From: Kaistia sp. 32K
Lineage (GTDB): Bacteria > Pseudomonadota > Alphaproteobacteria > Rhizobiales > Kaistiaceae
Assembly: GCF_016629525.1 (NCBI RefSeq)
Contig: NZ_AP024269.1
Coordinates: 1,922,001-1,986,000, forward strand
Reading direction: 5' to 3'
Length of the DNA stretch: 64,000 nt
The first letter of the stretch is position 1. Each line of letters begins with the position of its first letter. Below are positions 20,523 through 29,308 of this stretch, in pieces. The translations under genes and the position numbers were made by a program. Under the pieces are notes generated by a model. The model was not told the origin of the DNA. It saw only the letters and a program-made list of their open reading frames with translations, and did not search any database.

Positions 20523-20923
20523 TCATCGGGCTCGGCAGCGATTTGATCGACATCCGTCGCGTCGAGAAGACGCTCGAACGTTTCGGCACGCGTTTCACCG
20601 AGCGCGTCTTCACCGAGATTGAGCAGAAGAAGTCGGACAAACGCGCCGAGCGGGCGGCGTCCTACGCCAAGCGCTTCGCGGCCAAGGAAGCCTGCTCGAA
20701 GGCGCTCGGCACCGGCCTCAATCATGGCGTCTTCTGGCGCGACATGGGCGTCGTCAACCTGCCGAGCGGCAAGCCGACCATGGCGCTGACGGGCGGCGCG
20801 GCGGCGCAACTGGCCCGGATGATGCCGCCCAACCATCATGCCGCGATCCATCTGACCATCACCGACGACTATCCGCTGGCGCAGGCCTTCGTGATCATCG
20901 AGGCGCTGCCGGACCCGGCCTGA
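20519..20923 (+). CDS. acpS: Holo-acyl-carrier-protein synthase
   Basis: A 134-residue 4'-phosphopantetheinyl transferase that activates acyl carrier protein. It has the AcpS motifs [13 protein letters not shown] with the metal-binding Asp, and [15 protein letters not shown]. The ATG overlaps the pdxJ stop (ATGA), so translation is probably coupled. Confidence 0.95.
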   Translation: MIIGLGSDLIDIRRVEKTLERFGTRFTERVFTEIEQKKSDKRAERAASYAKRFAAKEACSKALGTGLNHGVFWRDMGVVNLPSGKPTMALTGGAAAQLARMMPPNHHAAIHLTITDDYPLAQAFVIIEALPDPA

Positions 20924-21090
20924 CAGGCGGTTCGGGCATCGGCTCCTCCACTCGGCCGGCGGGCGTTTTTCCCGCCGCGAACGCTATTTCTGGGCGATGT
21001 CGGGCCATGCGTTGCGCCGGCGTCGGCGACTCGGTATGAACCTGCTTCTGCCATACGGTGGGCTGCACGAAAGACGGATCGGAAGGACGC

Positions 21091-21846
21091 ATGAGCGTGG
21101 CGGGCGACAAATACAAGGCCGAGCGCGGGGGCATGGGCGAGACCGTCAAGATCGTCGTCAATGCGCTCATCCTGGCGCTGATCGTCCGGACCTTCCTGTT
21201 CCAGCCGTTCAATATTCCGTCGGGATCGATGAAGTCGACATTGCTTGTCGGCGACTATCTGTTCGTTTCGAAATACGCTTACGGCTATAGCAAATATTCG
21301 ATCCCCTTCGCGCCGGACCTGTTCTCGGGCCGGATCTGGGCCACGCCGCCGGAGCGCGGCGACGTCGCCGTCTTCAAGCTGCCGCGCGACCCCTCGGTCG
21401 ATTACATCAAGCGCGTGATCGGCCTGCCGGGCGACAAGGTGCAGATGATCGGCGGCGTGCTGTATCTGAACGGCACGGCGGTGCCGAAGGAAAAGATCGA
21501 CGACTACGTCACCACCGACGAGTTCGGCACCCAGACCCACGTCCCGCGCTACAAGGAAACGCTGCCGAACGGCGTCAGCTATACGGTGCTCGACCTCGAT
21601 CCGCGCAGCTTTTCCGACGACACCCCCGTCTATGAAGTCCCGCCCGATCACTATTTTATGATGGGCGACAATCGCGACAATTCCACCGACAGCCGCGTTC
21701 TGGGGGCTGTGGGCTACGTTCCTTTCGAGAATTTCGTCGGCCGCGCCGGCATGGTCTTCTTCTCCGTCGAGGAGGGCGCCCAGGCCTGGCAGTTCTGGAA
21801 GTGGCCGTGGACCGTTCGTTTTGACCGACTTTTCAAGGTGATCTGA
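21091..21846 (+). CDS. lepB: Signal peptidase I
   Basis: A 251-residue inner-membrane protease that removes signal peptides from exported proteins. It has one N-terminal membrane helix, the catalytic serine in PSGSMKSTL, the catalytic lysine in DYIKRVIGLPGD and box E, GDNRDNSTDSR. The start at 21091 follows GGAAGGA; an upstream in-frame start is weaker. It is followed by rnc after two bases. Confidence 0.95.
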   Translation: MSVAGDKYKAERGGMGETVKIVVNALILALIVRTFLFQPFNIPSGSMKSTLLVGDYLFVSKYAYGYSKYSIPFAPDLFSGRIWATPPERGDVAVFKLPRDPSVDYIKRVIGLPGDKVQMIGGVLYLNGTAVPKEKIDDYVTTDEFGTQTHVPRYKETLPNGVSYTVLDLDPRSFSDDTPVYEVPPDHYFMMGDNRDNSTDSRVLGAVGYVPFENFVGRAGMVFFSVEEGAQAWQFWKWPWTVRFDRLFKVI

Positions 21847-21848
21847 GC

Positions 21849-22565
21849 TTGGCATCCGAAGAACCGCTGCAGCGTCTCGAGGAAAGGATTGGTCATCGGT
21901 TTTCGAGCCGCGGTCATCTGGTTCGGGCTCTGACACATGCGAGCGCCGTGGCGGAGAGCCACCTGACGCCGGGCGAGAGCTATCAGCGGCTGGAGTTCCT
22001 GGGCGACCGCGTGCTTGCGCTCGTCATCGCGGATATGCTGCTCGAGGCATTTCCGGCCGCCGACGAGGGCGAGCTCGCCCGCCGGCTGACCGGCTTGGTA
22101 CGCAACGAGAGCTGCGCCGAAGTGGCGCTCGACATCGACCTCGGCAGCTGGATCCGGCTCGGCGGCGGCGAAGTGCAGTCCGGCGGCCGGCGCAAGGCCG
22201 CCATCCTGGGTGACGTCTGCGAGGCCGTCATTGGCGCCATCTTCGTCGATGGCGGCTTTCCGGCGGCGCGCGCCTTCATTGACCGGCATTGGCGCAAGCG
22301 AATGCTGAACTGGACGGGCCCGCTGCGCGACGCGAAGACGACGCTGCAGGAATGGGTCCAGGGGCGCGGTCTGCCGGCCCCAAAATATGAAATCGCCGAG
22401 CGGAGCGGGCCTGACCACGCGCCGCATTTCAAAGTGGAAGTAAAGATCGAGGGCATGCCTGTCGTCCTCGGTTCGGGCCGTTCGCGGCGCGAGGCGGAGC
22501 AGAAGGCGGCGACTGCCGTGCTGCGCGCCCAGGGCGTATGGAGAGAAGAAGCCAATGTCGTCTGA
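21849..22565 (+). CDS. rnc: Ribonuclease III
   Basis: A 238-residue double-strand-specific RNase for rRNA maturation and mRNA processing. The catalytic signature YQRLEFLGDRVL is near residue 45, followed by a second acidic cluster (GDVCEAVIGAIFVDGG) and a C-terminal double-stranded RNA-binding domain. The start appears to be TTG at 21849, with AAGGTGAT just upstream inside the end of lepB. No ATG gives a full N-terminus. Its end overlaps era by 11 bases. Confidence 0.93.
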   Translation: MASEEPLQRLEERIGHRFSSRGHLVRALTHASAVAESHLTPGESYQRLEFLGDRVLALVIADMLLEAFPAADEGELARRLTGLVRNESCAEVALDIDLGSWIRLGGGEVQSGGRRKAAILGDVCEAVIGAIFVDGGFPAARAFIDRHWRKRMLNWTGPLRDAKTTLQEWVQGRGLPAPKYEIAERSGPDHAPHFKVEVKIEGMPVVLGSGRSRREAEQKAATAVLRAQGVWREEANVV

Positions 22566-23478
22566 TCTGGTGAATCCCGCGGAGACCCCGACGCGCTGCG
22601 GCTTCGTCGCGCTGATCGGCGCGCCGAACGCCGGCAAGTCGACGCTCCTCAACCAGCTGGTGGGCACGAAGATCTCGATCGTCACCCACAAGGTGCAGAC
22701 GACGCGCGCCATCATGCGCGGCATCGCGCTCGAAGGCGCGTCGCAGATCATCTTCGTCGATACGCCCGGCATCTTCCAGCCGAAGCGTCGCCTCGACCGC
22801 GCCATGGTGGACACCGCCTGGGGCGGCGCCAAGGACGCGGACCTCGTCTGCGTGCTGATCGACGCCGAGCGCTACCAGAAGAGCGAGACGGCGCAGATCC
22901 TCGACAAGGTGGCGGCGGTCGGACAGCCGAAGATCCTCGTCATCAACAAGATCGACACCGTGCCGCACACCGCGCTGCTGGAGATGGCGGCGAAGGCCAA
23001 CCAGACCGTGAAGTTCGAGCAGACCTTCATGATCTCGGCCCTCAAGGGCCACGGCTGCAAGGATCTGATGGCCTATCTGGCGCAGCGCGTGCCGGAAGGG
23101 CCGTGGCTCTATCCGGAAGACCAGATCTCGGACCTGCCGATCCGGCAGCTCGCCGCCGAGATCACGCGCGAGAAGATGTTCCTGCGCCTGCATGACGAGC
23201 TGCCCTACCAGTCGACGGTCGAGACCGAGCTCTGGAAGGATCTGCCGGACGGTTCGACCCGGATCGAGCAGACGATCTATGTCGAGCGCGACGGGCAGAA
23301 GAAGATCGTGATCGGCCATCGCGGCGAGACGATCAAGGCGATCTCGATGGCGGCGCGCACCGAGATCCAGGAGATGGCCGAGCGGCCGGTGCACCTGTTC
23401 CTGTTCGTCAAGGTTCGCGAGAACTGGGGCGACGATCCCGAGCGCTACCGCGAGATGGGAATCGAATTCCCGCGCTGA
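22555..23478 (+). CDS. era: GTPase Era
   Basis: A 307-residue GTPase for 16S rRNA maturation and small-subunit assembly. G1 is GAPNAGKST, G3 is DTPG, G4 is NKID, and the C-terminal KH domain has IGHRGETIKAIS. The ATG lies inside the end of rnc, after GGAGAGAAG. recO, which often follows era in this order, is absent here. Confidence 0.95.
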   Translation: MSSDLVNPAETPTRCGFVALIGAPNAGKSTLLNQLVGTKISIVTHKVQTTRAIMRGIALEGASQIIFVDTPGIFQPKRRLDRAMVDTAWGGAKDADLVCVLIDAERYQKSETAQILDKVAAVGQPKILVINKIDTVPHTALLEMAAKANQTVKFEQTFMISALKGHGCKDLMAYLAQRVPEGPWLYPEDQISDLPIRQLAAEITREKMFLRLHDELPYQSTVETELWKDLPDGSTRIEQTIYVERDGQKKIVIGHRGETIKAISMAARTEIQEMAERPVHLFLFVKVRENWGDDPERYREMGIEFPR

Positions 23479-23515
23479 TTTGCTGAAGCGAGCGGTCGAC
23501 AGACCCTCACCCCAA

Positions 23516-23617
23516 CCCTCTCCCGCAAGCGGGAGAGGGAGATCGCCTGCGCTTGTCGCCGCGTTAGAGGCCGATGAAGCGCGTCGGCCCAAACCCTCGC
23601 CCGCTTGCGGGAGAGGG
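23516..23617. repeat. Pair of intergenic palindromes downstream of era
   Basis: Two near-identical 24-base palindromes: CCCTCTCCCG-CAAG-CGGGAGAGGG at 23516-23539, and a copy with one mismatch at 23594-23617, about 55 bases apart. Preceded by a CCCTCACCCCAACC-like tract, this matches a common dispersed intergenic motif of GC-rich proteobacteria. It may act as a terminator or mRNA-stabilising element for era. No open frame fits here. Confidence 0.6.
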
Positions 23618-23646
23618 CCTTGTTGGGCGGTAGCGCCGGATGCCGG

Positions 23647-24339
23647 CTAGGGCCTGCGCCCTTCTTCCCGCAGCCGCTTCATGTAGTCGGCCAGCGTCCG
23701 GCCCTTCTCTGGCTTGAAGACCTCGTCGAGGATCTCCGCATCGACGATGCGATCGAGTCGGAACATGCGGAAATCCTCGCGCAGCTCGCACCAGGCCGTT
23801 GCCGTCCAGGCGTGGCCCCAGGCCTCGATTGCCAACGGGCGAATGACCCGGCCGGTCAGCGCCTCGGTCGCGCTGCGATAATTCAGCTGCATCTTGTGTC
23901 GTTGCCGGATCGCCTGCCGGAACAGGGGAAGCTGCGCGTTGGCGGCGGCGATCAGGGCGGGCGACTTGACCTGCACCGCGTCGCGCCAGATCTCGCCGCG
24001 CCGCGCTTCCGGCAACACCGCGTCGATCTTGACCAGCGCCTCGCGGACCGCGGCCGCGAGTTCGGGATCCGCCCAGGCCTCGACGAAGCGGGCGCCGAGC
24101 GCCAGCCCTTCCAGCTCCGCCTGCGAGAAGGCGAGGGGCGGCAGCAGCAGGGTGCCACGCAGGACATAGCCCACCCCGCGTTCGCCCTCGATCGGCACGC
24201 CGGTTGCGACCAGCGCGTCGATGTCGCGATAGACCGTCCGGACCGAAACCTCGAGGCTGTCGGCAATCTCCTGCGCCGTCCTGAGCCGCGCGCCGCGCAG
24301 GATCTGCACGATGTCGAACAGGCGGTCGGCGCGCCGCAT
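23647..24339 (-). CDS. YafY-type HTH/WYL transcriptional regulator
   Basis: A 230-residue regulator. An N-terminal winged HTH of the HTH_11 type (residues about 5-55; RLRTAQEIADSLEVSVRTVYRDI) is followed by a WYL domain at about 135-215 (QLNYRSATE, then RPLAIEAWGHAWTATAWCELR, then FRLDRI). WYL domains sense ligands such as nucleic acids or nucleotides. It lies four bases downstream of a monooxygenase-like gene and probably represses that operon through the palindrome at 24691-24720. Confidence 0.88.
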   Translation of the reverse strand: MRRADRLFDIVQILRGARLRTAQEIADSLEVSVRTVYRDIDALVATGVPIEGERGVGYVLRGTLLLPPLAFSQAELEGLALGARFVEAWADPELAAAVREALVKIDAVLPEARRGEIWRDAVQVKSPALIAAANAQLPLFRQAIRQRHKMQLNYRSATEALTGRVIRPLAIEAWGHAWTATAWCELREDFRMFRLDRIVDAEILDEVFKPEKGRTLADYMKRLREEGRRP

Positions 24340-24343
24340 CGCG

Positions 24344-24646
24344 TCAGCCGGAATAGGCGACGGGGTAGTAGCCGCGCTGCAGCGTTGGCGTGTCGATCAG
24401 GGCCGAGAAGGCGGCGGCGTCGGGATTGGCGGCGAGCCGCGCGCTGGCGTCGCGGGCCGAGTCGCGGTCGAGCCAGTGGACGATCTCCGTCCAACTGCCA
24501 TCCTCGGCCTTGGCGATGCTGCGCGCGAGAAAGCCGCGCTGGCGGCGCAGGATGCCCATGGCGTCATCGGCGGCGCGCACGAACTGGCGCTCGTCGATGC
24601 CCGGCACGAGCGAATAGGAGCTGATTTCGAGCACGTTGCTGTTCAT
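24344..24646 (-). CDS. Small dimeric alpha-beta barrel (ABM-like) protein
   Basis: A 100-residue protein with the pattern of antibiotic-biosynthesis-monooxygenase-like ferredoxin folds: an early strand (VLEISSYSL), a helix (DAMGILRRQRGF) with the usual RGFLAR turn, and a second strand with WTEIVHWLDRDSA. Preceded by GAGGATCC. Such proteins may be oxygenases or ligand-binding partners; no active site can be named. It is in an operon with the WYL regulator. Confidence 0.72.
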   Translation of the reverse strand: MNSNVLEISSYSLVPGIDERQFVRAADDAMGILRRQRGFLARSIAKAEDGSWTEIVHWLDRDSARDASARLAANPDAAAFSALIDTPTLQRGYYPVAYSG

Positions 24647-24690
24647 GGCGGGATCCTCGCCGACATCTTCGATGCTGCCAATATAAGCAT

Positions 24691-24720
24691 AGCCAACTGA
24701 CAGCGTTATGTCAGTTGGCT
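24691..24720. promoter_or_regulatory. Perfect palindromic operator candidate upstream of the ABM/WYL operon
   Basis: Perfect 12-bp arms, AGCCAACTGACA and its complement, around a six-base centre. The core contains TGACA and TGTCA. On the minus strand a -10-like TATATT lies five bases downstream, and the gene start is 45 bases away. No T-run follows, so a terminator of the upstream gene is unlikely. Autoregulation by the WYL protein is inferred. Confidence 0.6.
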
Positions 24721-24763
24721 TGGTGCTCCTGACAGGAATCGTATGTCGCGCGGCGAAGGCCGG

Positions 24764-25816
24764 CTAGCGCGCGAGCCAGTCGACGAACCGGCCATGAAAA
24801 TCGGCGCGGCCGATCTCGCGCTCGCTGCCATCCGGCCAAATGGTCAGGCGCACGCTTGCCGTCCCGGGCTGGCTGTCCGCCTCCATGCGCAGCCAGGCCA
24901 CCGGGGCCTCCGCTGTCGCCGACCGTCCGGCGGCCTGCAGGGTGGCGGTAACAGCGCTCTGCGTGGCCTCGGGCAGATACTGCCACATGATCGTGTGGAC
25001 GAGGACGCGCGCCACGCCAGCGGGCGATGGCGGGGCGAAGCGCCGCGCGACCCATGCGACGGCATCCGCTTTCTCGACCCGCCAGGGGGCGGATGCCGCG
25101 ACATCCAGCGCGGCGCCGGCGCGGGCGAGCCGCTCCGCCTGGTCCGCCCAGATATAGGCCAGCAGCCTTTCGCGATCGGCTTTCGAGCCGGGATCGAGCG
25201 GGCTGACGTCGCAGCCGGCTCGATCGGCGATGCGCAGCGGCGCGCCTGTGTCCGGTGTCGCGCCGCGCCATTCCGAACGGATCTGTACCGTCGAGTCGGT
25301 CGTGCCCCAGTCGAGGGCGCCGAGCGCGTAGCGATAGCGGTCGAAGCCGAGATTGAGGCCCATGCTGGCGCCGATCTCGTACCAGGCGAGCGGCAGGCCG
25401 ATTTCCTGGCCGAGGATCAGCGCGCCGCCGAGCAGTACCGAGGATCGGGCAACCTCGTTGGTCTGCGGCGGGCTGTCGAGCCAGTCATGCAGGAAGTCGT
25501 CGTTCTCGGTAATGGCTGACGCAAGGGCGTCCGCCAGGGCGTCGCGATCGGTCGGTGCGGGAGGATAGGCGGCGAGGAGCGCGTCGGATCTTCCGGCTCG
25601 CTTCAGGGCATGGAAGCCCGCCGCCGCCCGCAGCGCCAACGCATCGGCGACCGGGTTGCCCGGCCAGTCGAGAATGCGCCGTCCGAAGCGGCTCGTCTCG
25701 TCCAGACGTTCGGCGAGGATTTCGCAGACATCCGCCGTGAACGGAGAGCCGAGCGACCGGCATGCGGCGGCCTGACGTTCAAATGCCTGCAGCCGATCGC
25801 CCGTCAGCTTCGCCAT
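24764..25816 (-). CDS. DUF2332 family protein
   Basis: A 350-residue cytosolic protein with the motifs of DUF2332: TNEVARSSVLLGGAL and LPLAWYEIGASMGLNLGFDRYRY, and a late HTIMWQYLP segment. Family function is unknown; the Gly/Asn/Asp pattern around GASMGLN resembles a nucleotide- or AdoMet-binding loop, which is only an inference. AAGGAA precedes the ATG. It follows the GFA gene after nine bases. Confidence 0.8.
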   Translation of the reverse strand: MAKLTGDRLQAFERQAAACRSLGSPFTADVCEILAERLDETSRFGRRILDWPGNPVADALALRAAAGFHALKRAGRSDALLAAYPPAPTDRDALADALASAITENDDFLHDWLDSPPQTNEVARSSVLLGGALILGQEIGLPLAWYEIGASMGLNLGFDRYRYALGALDWGTTDSTVQIRSEWRGATPDTGAPLRIADRAGCDVSPLDPGSKADRERLLAYIWADQAERLARAGAALDVAASAPWRVEKADAVAWVARRFAPPSPAGVARVLVHTIMWQYLPEATQSAVTATLQAAGRSATAEAPVAWLRMEADSQPGTASVRLTIWPDGSEREIGRADFHGRFVDWLAR

Positions 25817-25825
25817 CGCGTTCCT

Positions 25826-26236
25826 TCAGCCGGTCGGCTCGTCCAGATGCGACGGCAGCGTGGTGTCGAAGCCCTTGCTGGCGACGCGGCGGCTGCCGAC
25901 CCAGATGTTGTGCTGGGCGGTGAAGCGGTCGGGCTCGTCCAGCGAGGCGAGGGTGACGTCGATCTTCAGGGGATCGTCGGTGGTCGTCATCATCAGCGGC
26001 GTGCCGCAATCGGCGCAGAAATGACGCCGGCCGGTCGCCGAGGATTCGTGGATCGCCGGGGTGCCGGCGGTCAGGCTGAAGGCGCTGGCGTCGAAGGTAG
26101 CCCAGGTCAGGAACAGCGCGCCGCTCGCCAGCTGGCAGAGCCGGCAATGGCAATGGCAGACGATCCGGGGCGGCCGGTCGATCGTGTAGTGAATCCGGCC
26201 GCACAGGCATCCGCCCGTGATCGGCGCCGCGCTCAT
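25826..26236 (-). CDS. GFA/CENP-V domain zinc protein
   Basis: A 136-residue protein of the glutathione-dependent formaldehyde-activating enzyme family. The zinc-binding cysteines are in GGCLCGRIHY, CHCHCRLCQ and FCADCGTPL. True formaldehyde activation is doubtful for most members. The ATG at 26236 is used; a TTG 12 bases upstream would overlap the exonuclease gene. It is 8 bases downstream of xth and probably in one transcript. Confidence 0.88.
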   Translation of the reverse strand: MSAAPITGGCLCGRIHYTIDRPPRIVCHCHCRLCQLASGALFLTWATFDASAFSLTAGTPAIHESSATGRRHFCADCGTPLMMTTTDDPLKIDVTLASLDEPDRFTAQHNIWVGSRRVASKGFDTTLPSHLDEPTG

Positions 26237-26244
26237 AACCTGGC

Positions 26245-27027
26245 TCAAATTGAAAGCTCCACATGAACCGGCACGTGATCCGACGGCTTGTCCCAGGCCC
26301 GGACATGCTTGTCGATCCCGACCGAGACGAGCCGATCGGCCGCCTGCGGCGACAGCAGCAGATGGTCGATGCGGATGCCGTTGTTCTTCTGGAAGGCGCC
26401 GGCCTGATAGTCCCAGAACGTGTACAGGCCGCCTTCGTCGCTCGTCGCCCGCACCGCGTCGGTGAGGCCGAGGGTCTCGATCGCCCGGAAGGCCTTGCGC
26501 GTTTCCGGCTGGTACAGGGCGTCGTTCACCCAGAGCGACGGATCCTTGGCGTCCTTGGGCTCGGCGATGACGTTGTAGTCGCCGGCGAGAACCAGCGGCT
26601 CCTCATAGGTCAGCCGCTCGGTCGCCCAGTCGCGCAGCCGCTCCATCCAGGCGAGCTTGTAGGTGAATTTCTCGGTGCCGATCGGATTGCCGTTCGGCAG
26701 GTAGAGCGACACCACCCGGAGCGCGCCGCTCGGGACCGAGAAGACGCCCTCGATGAAGCGCGCATGCGCGTCGTTGTCGTCGCCGGGCAGGCCGCGATTG
26801 ACTTCGTCGAAGGGGAGCTTCGACAGCAGCGCCACGCCGTTGAAGCCCTTCTGGCCATGCGTCGCCACGTTGTAGCCGAGGTCCTCGAAGGCCGATGTGG
26901 GAAAGCCTTCGTCGACCGATTTGATCTCCTGCAGGCAGGCGATATCGGGCGAGGCTTCCTTGAGCCAGGCGAGGGCGGTGTCGATGCGGGCTTTGACGCC
27001 GTTGATGTTCCAGGTCGCGATCTTCAT
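26245..27027 (-). CDS. xth: Exodeoxyribonuclease III / AP endonuclease
   Basis: A 260-residue enzyme of base-excision repair. It has the exonuclease III signatures: WNINGVKAR at the start, LQEIKS with the metal-binding Glu, the VLAGDYNV segment, and the terminal SDHVPV with the catalytic His. The start at 27027 gives the standard MKIATWNING start. Confidence 0.93.
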   Translation of the reverse strand: MKIATWNINGVKARIDTALAWLKEASPDIACLQEIKSVDEGFPTSAFEDLGYNVATHGQKGFNGVALLSKLPFDEVNRGLPGDDNDAHARFIEGVFSVPSGALRVVSLYLPNGNPIGTEKFTYKLAWMERLRDWATERLTYEEPLVLAGDYNVIAEPKDAKDPSLWVNDALYQPETRKAFRAIETLGLTDAVRATSDEGGLYTFWDYQAGAFQKNNGIRIDHLLLSPQAADRLVSVGIDKHVRAWDKPSDHVPVHVELSI

Positions 27028-27219
27028 GCCGAGCACACTAGCCGATCCGCGTGACGTTGCCAGCTCCAAGCCGGGACGCCGGCGCGTCTTGCACATCTCC
27101 TATACCGCCTTCAAGACGGCTGGCACCTATACTTTGGGCCCCTTGGATCCCGCGATGCGACGGCCTAACTCTAAGGGCGCCGGCAGGAGCCGGAATTGCA
27201 ACCGCAGAAGGAGGCTCGA

Positions 27220-27645
27220 ATGCCGGTCAGGACATCGGACGCGAAGTGGCAGGGTGATCTCAAGAGCGGCAAGGGAACCGTTCACCTCGGCAGCGGCGCC
27301 TGGGAAGGCCAGTACAATTTTTCGTCGCGCTTCGAGGAAGGCAAGGGCACGAACCCGGAGGAGCTGATCGCCGCCGCGCATGCCGCCTGCTTCTCGATGG
27401 CGCTGTCGGCCGGCCTGTCGGGCGCCGGCTTCACGGTCGAGTCGATTGCGACTTCGGCAAAAGTGAAGGTCGAGCCTGTCACGGGCGGTTTCGAGATCAC
27501 CAAGATCGATCTCACCACCGAGGCCAAGGTGCCCGGCATCGACAAGGAGGCCTTCGACAAGATCGCTGCCGCGACCAAGGAAGGCTGCCCGGTTTCGAAG
27601 GCGCTGAAGGCTGTGCCGATCGAGCTCGACGCGAAGCTCGTCTGA
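27220..27645 (+). CDS. OsmC family peroxiredoxin-like protein
   Basis: A 141-residue protein of the OsmC/Ohr family, thiol peroxidases acting on organic hydroperoxides. The two active-site cysteines are in AAHAACFSMAL and EGCPVSKAL. The sequence is closer to OsmC than to Ohr. The ATG at 27220 follows GAAGGAGG; a TTG further upstream is not needed. It is transcribed divergently from xth. Confidence 0.9.
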   Translation: MPVRTSDAKWQGDLKSGKGTVHLGSGAWEGQYNFSSRFEEGKGTNPEELIAAAHAACFSMALSAGLSGAGFTVESIATSAKVKVEPVTGGFEITKIDLTTEAKVPGIDKEAFDKIAAATKEGCPVSKALKAVPIELDAKLV

Positions 27646-27743
27646 TCGCGGTTCGCGGCGCGGATCGCCGCATCCGTTCCGCCGGCGCATGGCTTGACCC
27701 CATGCGCCGGCTGGTCGACAGTCGCGCCCGAAAGTGGGGTGCC

Positions 27744-29231
27744 ATGCCGATCGATGAAGTTATATTCGACGTCCCGAAGCCCATCGCCAGCGAGGCGTTC
27801 ACCGATCCGGATCGCGCGATCGCGCGCCTGGAGGAGATTTACGATCTCCATACCGCGCATCTCCGTGACCGCTTCGACGCGCTCCTGAAGGGGCATCCGC
27901 CCGTTGGCCGCGTCCGCGCCACCTATCCCGAGATCCGCTTCACCACGACGAGCTACGCGAAGATCGATTCGCGCCTGTCTTATGGCCATGTCTCGGGCCC
28001 CGGCACCTACGCCACCACCGTCACGCAGCCGAGCCTGTTCCGGAACTATCTGAAGGAACAGATCAAGCTGCTCGTCCGCAATCACGGCCTGCCGGTGACG
28101 GTCGGCCCGTCGAACCTGCCGATCCCGCTGCATTTCGCCTTCCCGAACGGCGTGCATGTCGAGGGCCAGCTGGCCGAGCGGATCGAGCGTCCGCTGCGCG
28201 ACATGTTCGACGTGCCGGACCTTGCCGTGACCGACGACGCCATCGTCAACGGCACGTTCGAGCCGCTGCCGGGCATGCCGCTGCCGCTGGCGCCGTTCAC
28301 CGCGCCGCGTATCGACTATTCGCTGTTCCGGCTCGCGCACTACACGGCAACGAACGCCGAGCATTTCCAGAATTTCGTGCTGTTCACGAACTACCAGTTC
28401 TACATCGACGAATTCTGCGTCCGCGCCCGCAAGCTGATGGCGGAAGGCGGTGGTGGCTACGAGGCCTTCGTCGAGCCCGGCAACGTCATCACGCCGGCCG
28501 GGGCAACGCAGCCCGTTTCCGGCGCCGCGCCGCCGCGCCTGCCACAGATGCCCGCCTATCACCTGAAGTTCGCCGGCAATGCCGGGCTGACGATGGTCAA
28601 TATCGGCGTCGGCCCGTCCAACGCCAAGACGATCACCGACCATGTGGCGGTGCTCCGCCCGCATGCCTGGCTGATGCTCGGTCACTGCGCCGGCCTCCGC
28701 AACACGCAGGCGCTGGGCGACTACGTGCTGGCGCATGGCTATGTCCGCGAGGACCACGTGCTCGACGCCGACCTGCCGAGCTGGATCCCGATCCCGCCGC
28801 TCGCCGAGGTGCAGGTGGCGCTGGAGGATGCCGTCGAGGCCGTCACCGGGCTGGAGGGCTATGACCTCAAGCGCATCATGCGGACCGGCACCGTGGCGAC
28901 GATCGACAACCGCAACTGGGAACTGCGCGACCACCGCGAGCCGGTGCAGCGCTTTTCGCAGTCGCGCGCCATCGCGCTCGACATGGAATCGGCGACGATC
29001 GCCGCCAACGGCTTCCGCTTCCGCGTGCCCTACGGGACGCTGCTCTGCGTCTCCGACAAACCGCTGCATGGCGAACTGAAGCTGCCGGGCATGGCGTCCG
29101 ACTTCTACCGCCGCCAGGTCGGCCAGCACCTCGAGATCGGCATCCGCGCCATGGAGATGTTGCGCGAGATGGCGCCCGAGCGCCTGCATTCCCGCAAGCT
29201 CCGGAGCTTCACGGAGACGGCGTTCCAGTAG
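27744..29231 (+). CDS. amn: AMP nucleosidase
   Basis: A 495-residue enzyme that hydrolyses AMP to adenine and ribose 5-phosphate. It has the N-terminal AMP nucleosidase domain and a C-terminal phosphorylase-like domain with GVGPSNAKT, LMLGHCAGLR and the LDMESATIAANG motif that binds ribose. The ATG at 27744 follows AAAGTGGGG. An upstream in-frame start exists at 27702 but has no homology. Confidence 0.93.
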   Translation: MPIDEVIFDVPKPIASEAFTDPDRAIARLEEIYDLHTAHLRDRFDALLKGHPPVGRVRATYPEIRFTTTSYAKIDSRLSYGHVSGPGTYATTVTQPSLFRNYLKEQIKLLVRNHGLPVTVGPSNLPIPLHFAFPNGVHVEGQLAERIERPLRDMFDVPDLAVTDDAIVNGTFEPLPGMPLPLAPFTAPRIDYSLFRLAHYTATNAEHFQNFVLFTNYQFYIDEFCVRARKLMAEGGGGYEAFVEPGNVITPAGATQPVSGAAPPRLPQMPAYHLKFAGNAGLTMVNIGVGPSNAKTITDHVAVLRPHAWLMLGHCAGLRNTQALGDYVLAHGYVREDHVLDADLPSWIPIPPLAEVQVALEDAVEAVTGLEGYDLKRIMRTGTVATIDNRNWELRDHREPVQRFSQSRAIALDMESATIAANGFRFRVPYGTLLCVSDKPLHGELKLPGMASDFYRRQVGQHLEIGIRAMEMLREMAPERLHSRKLRSFTETAFQ

Positions 29232-29243
29232 GGGGCAGCACGG

Positions 29244-29296
29244 TTGGCGTTGGTCGCGGCGGGTCCTATATTGGTGCTTGTATAAACATAGCTACA
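29244..29296 (+). promoter_or_regulatory. Promoter and possible operator of the Phd/VapC pair
   Basis: TTGGCG (29244-29249) and TATATT (29267-29272) are 17 bases apart. Between the -10 and the antitoxin start an imperfect inverted repeat, TGTA-N10-TACA (29279-29296), is placed where a Phd-type antitoxin would bind to repress itself. Confidence 0.4.
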
Positions 29297-29308
29297 GGGG
29301 GCGTCGCC

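Noticed and set aside
23516..23617. CRISPR or integron-like repeat array
   Set aside because: Only two palindromic copies with no regular spacer series and no cas or integrase gene nearby.
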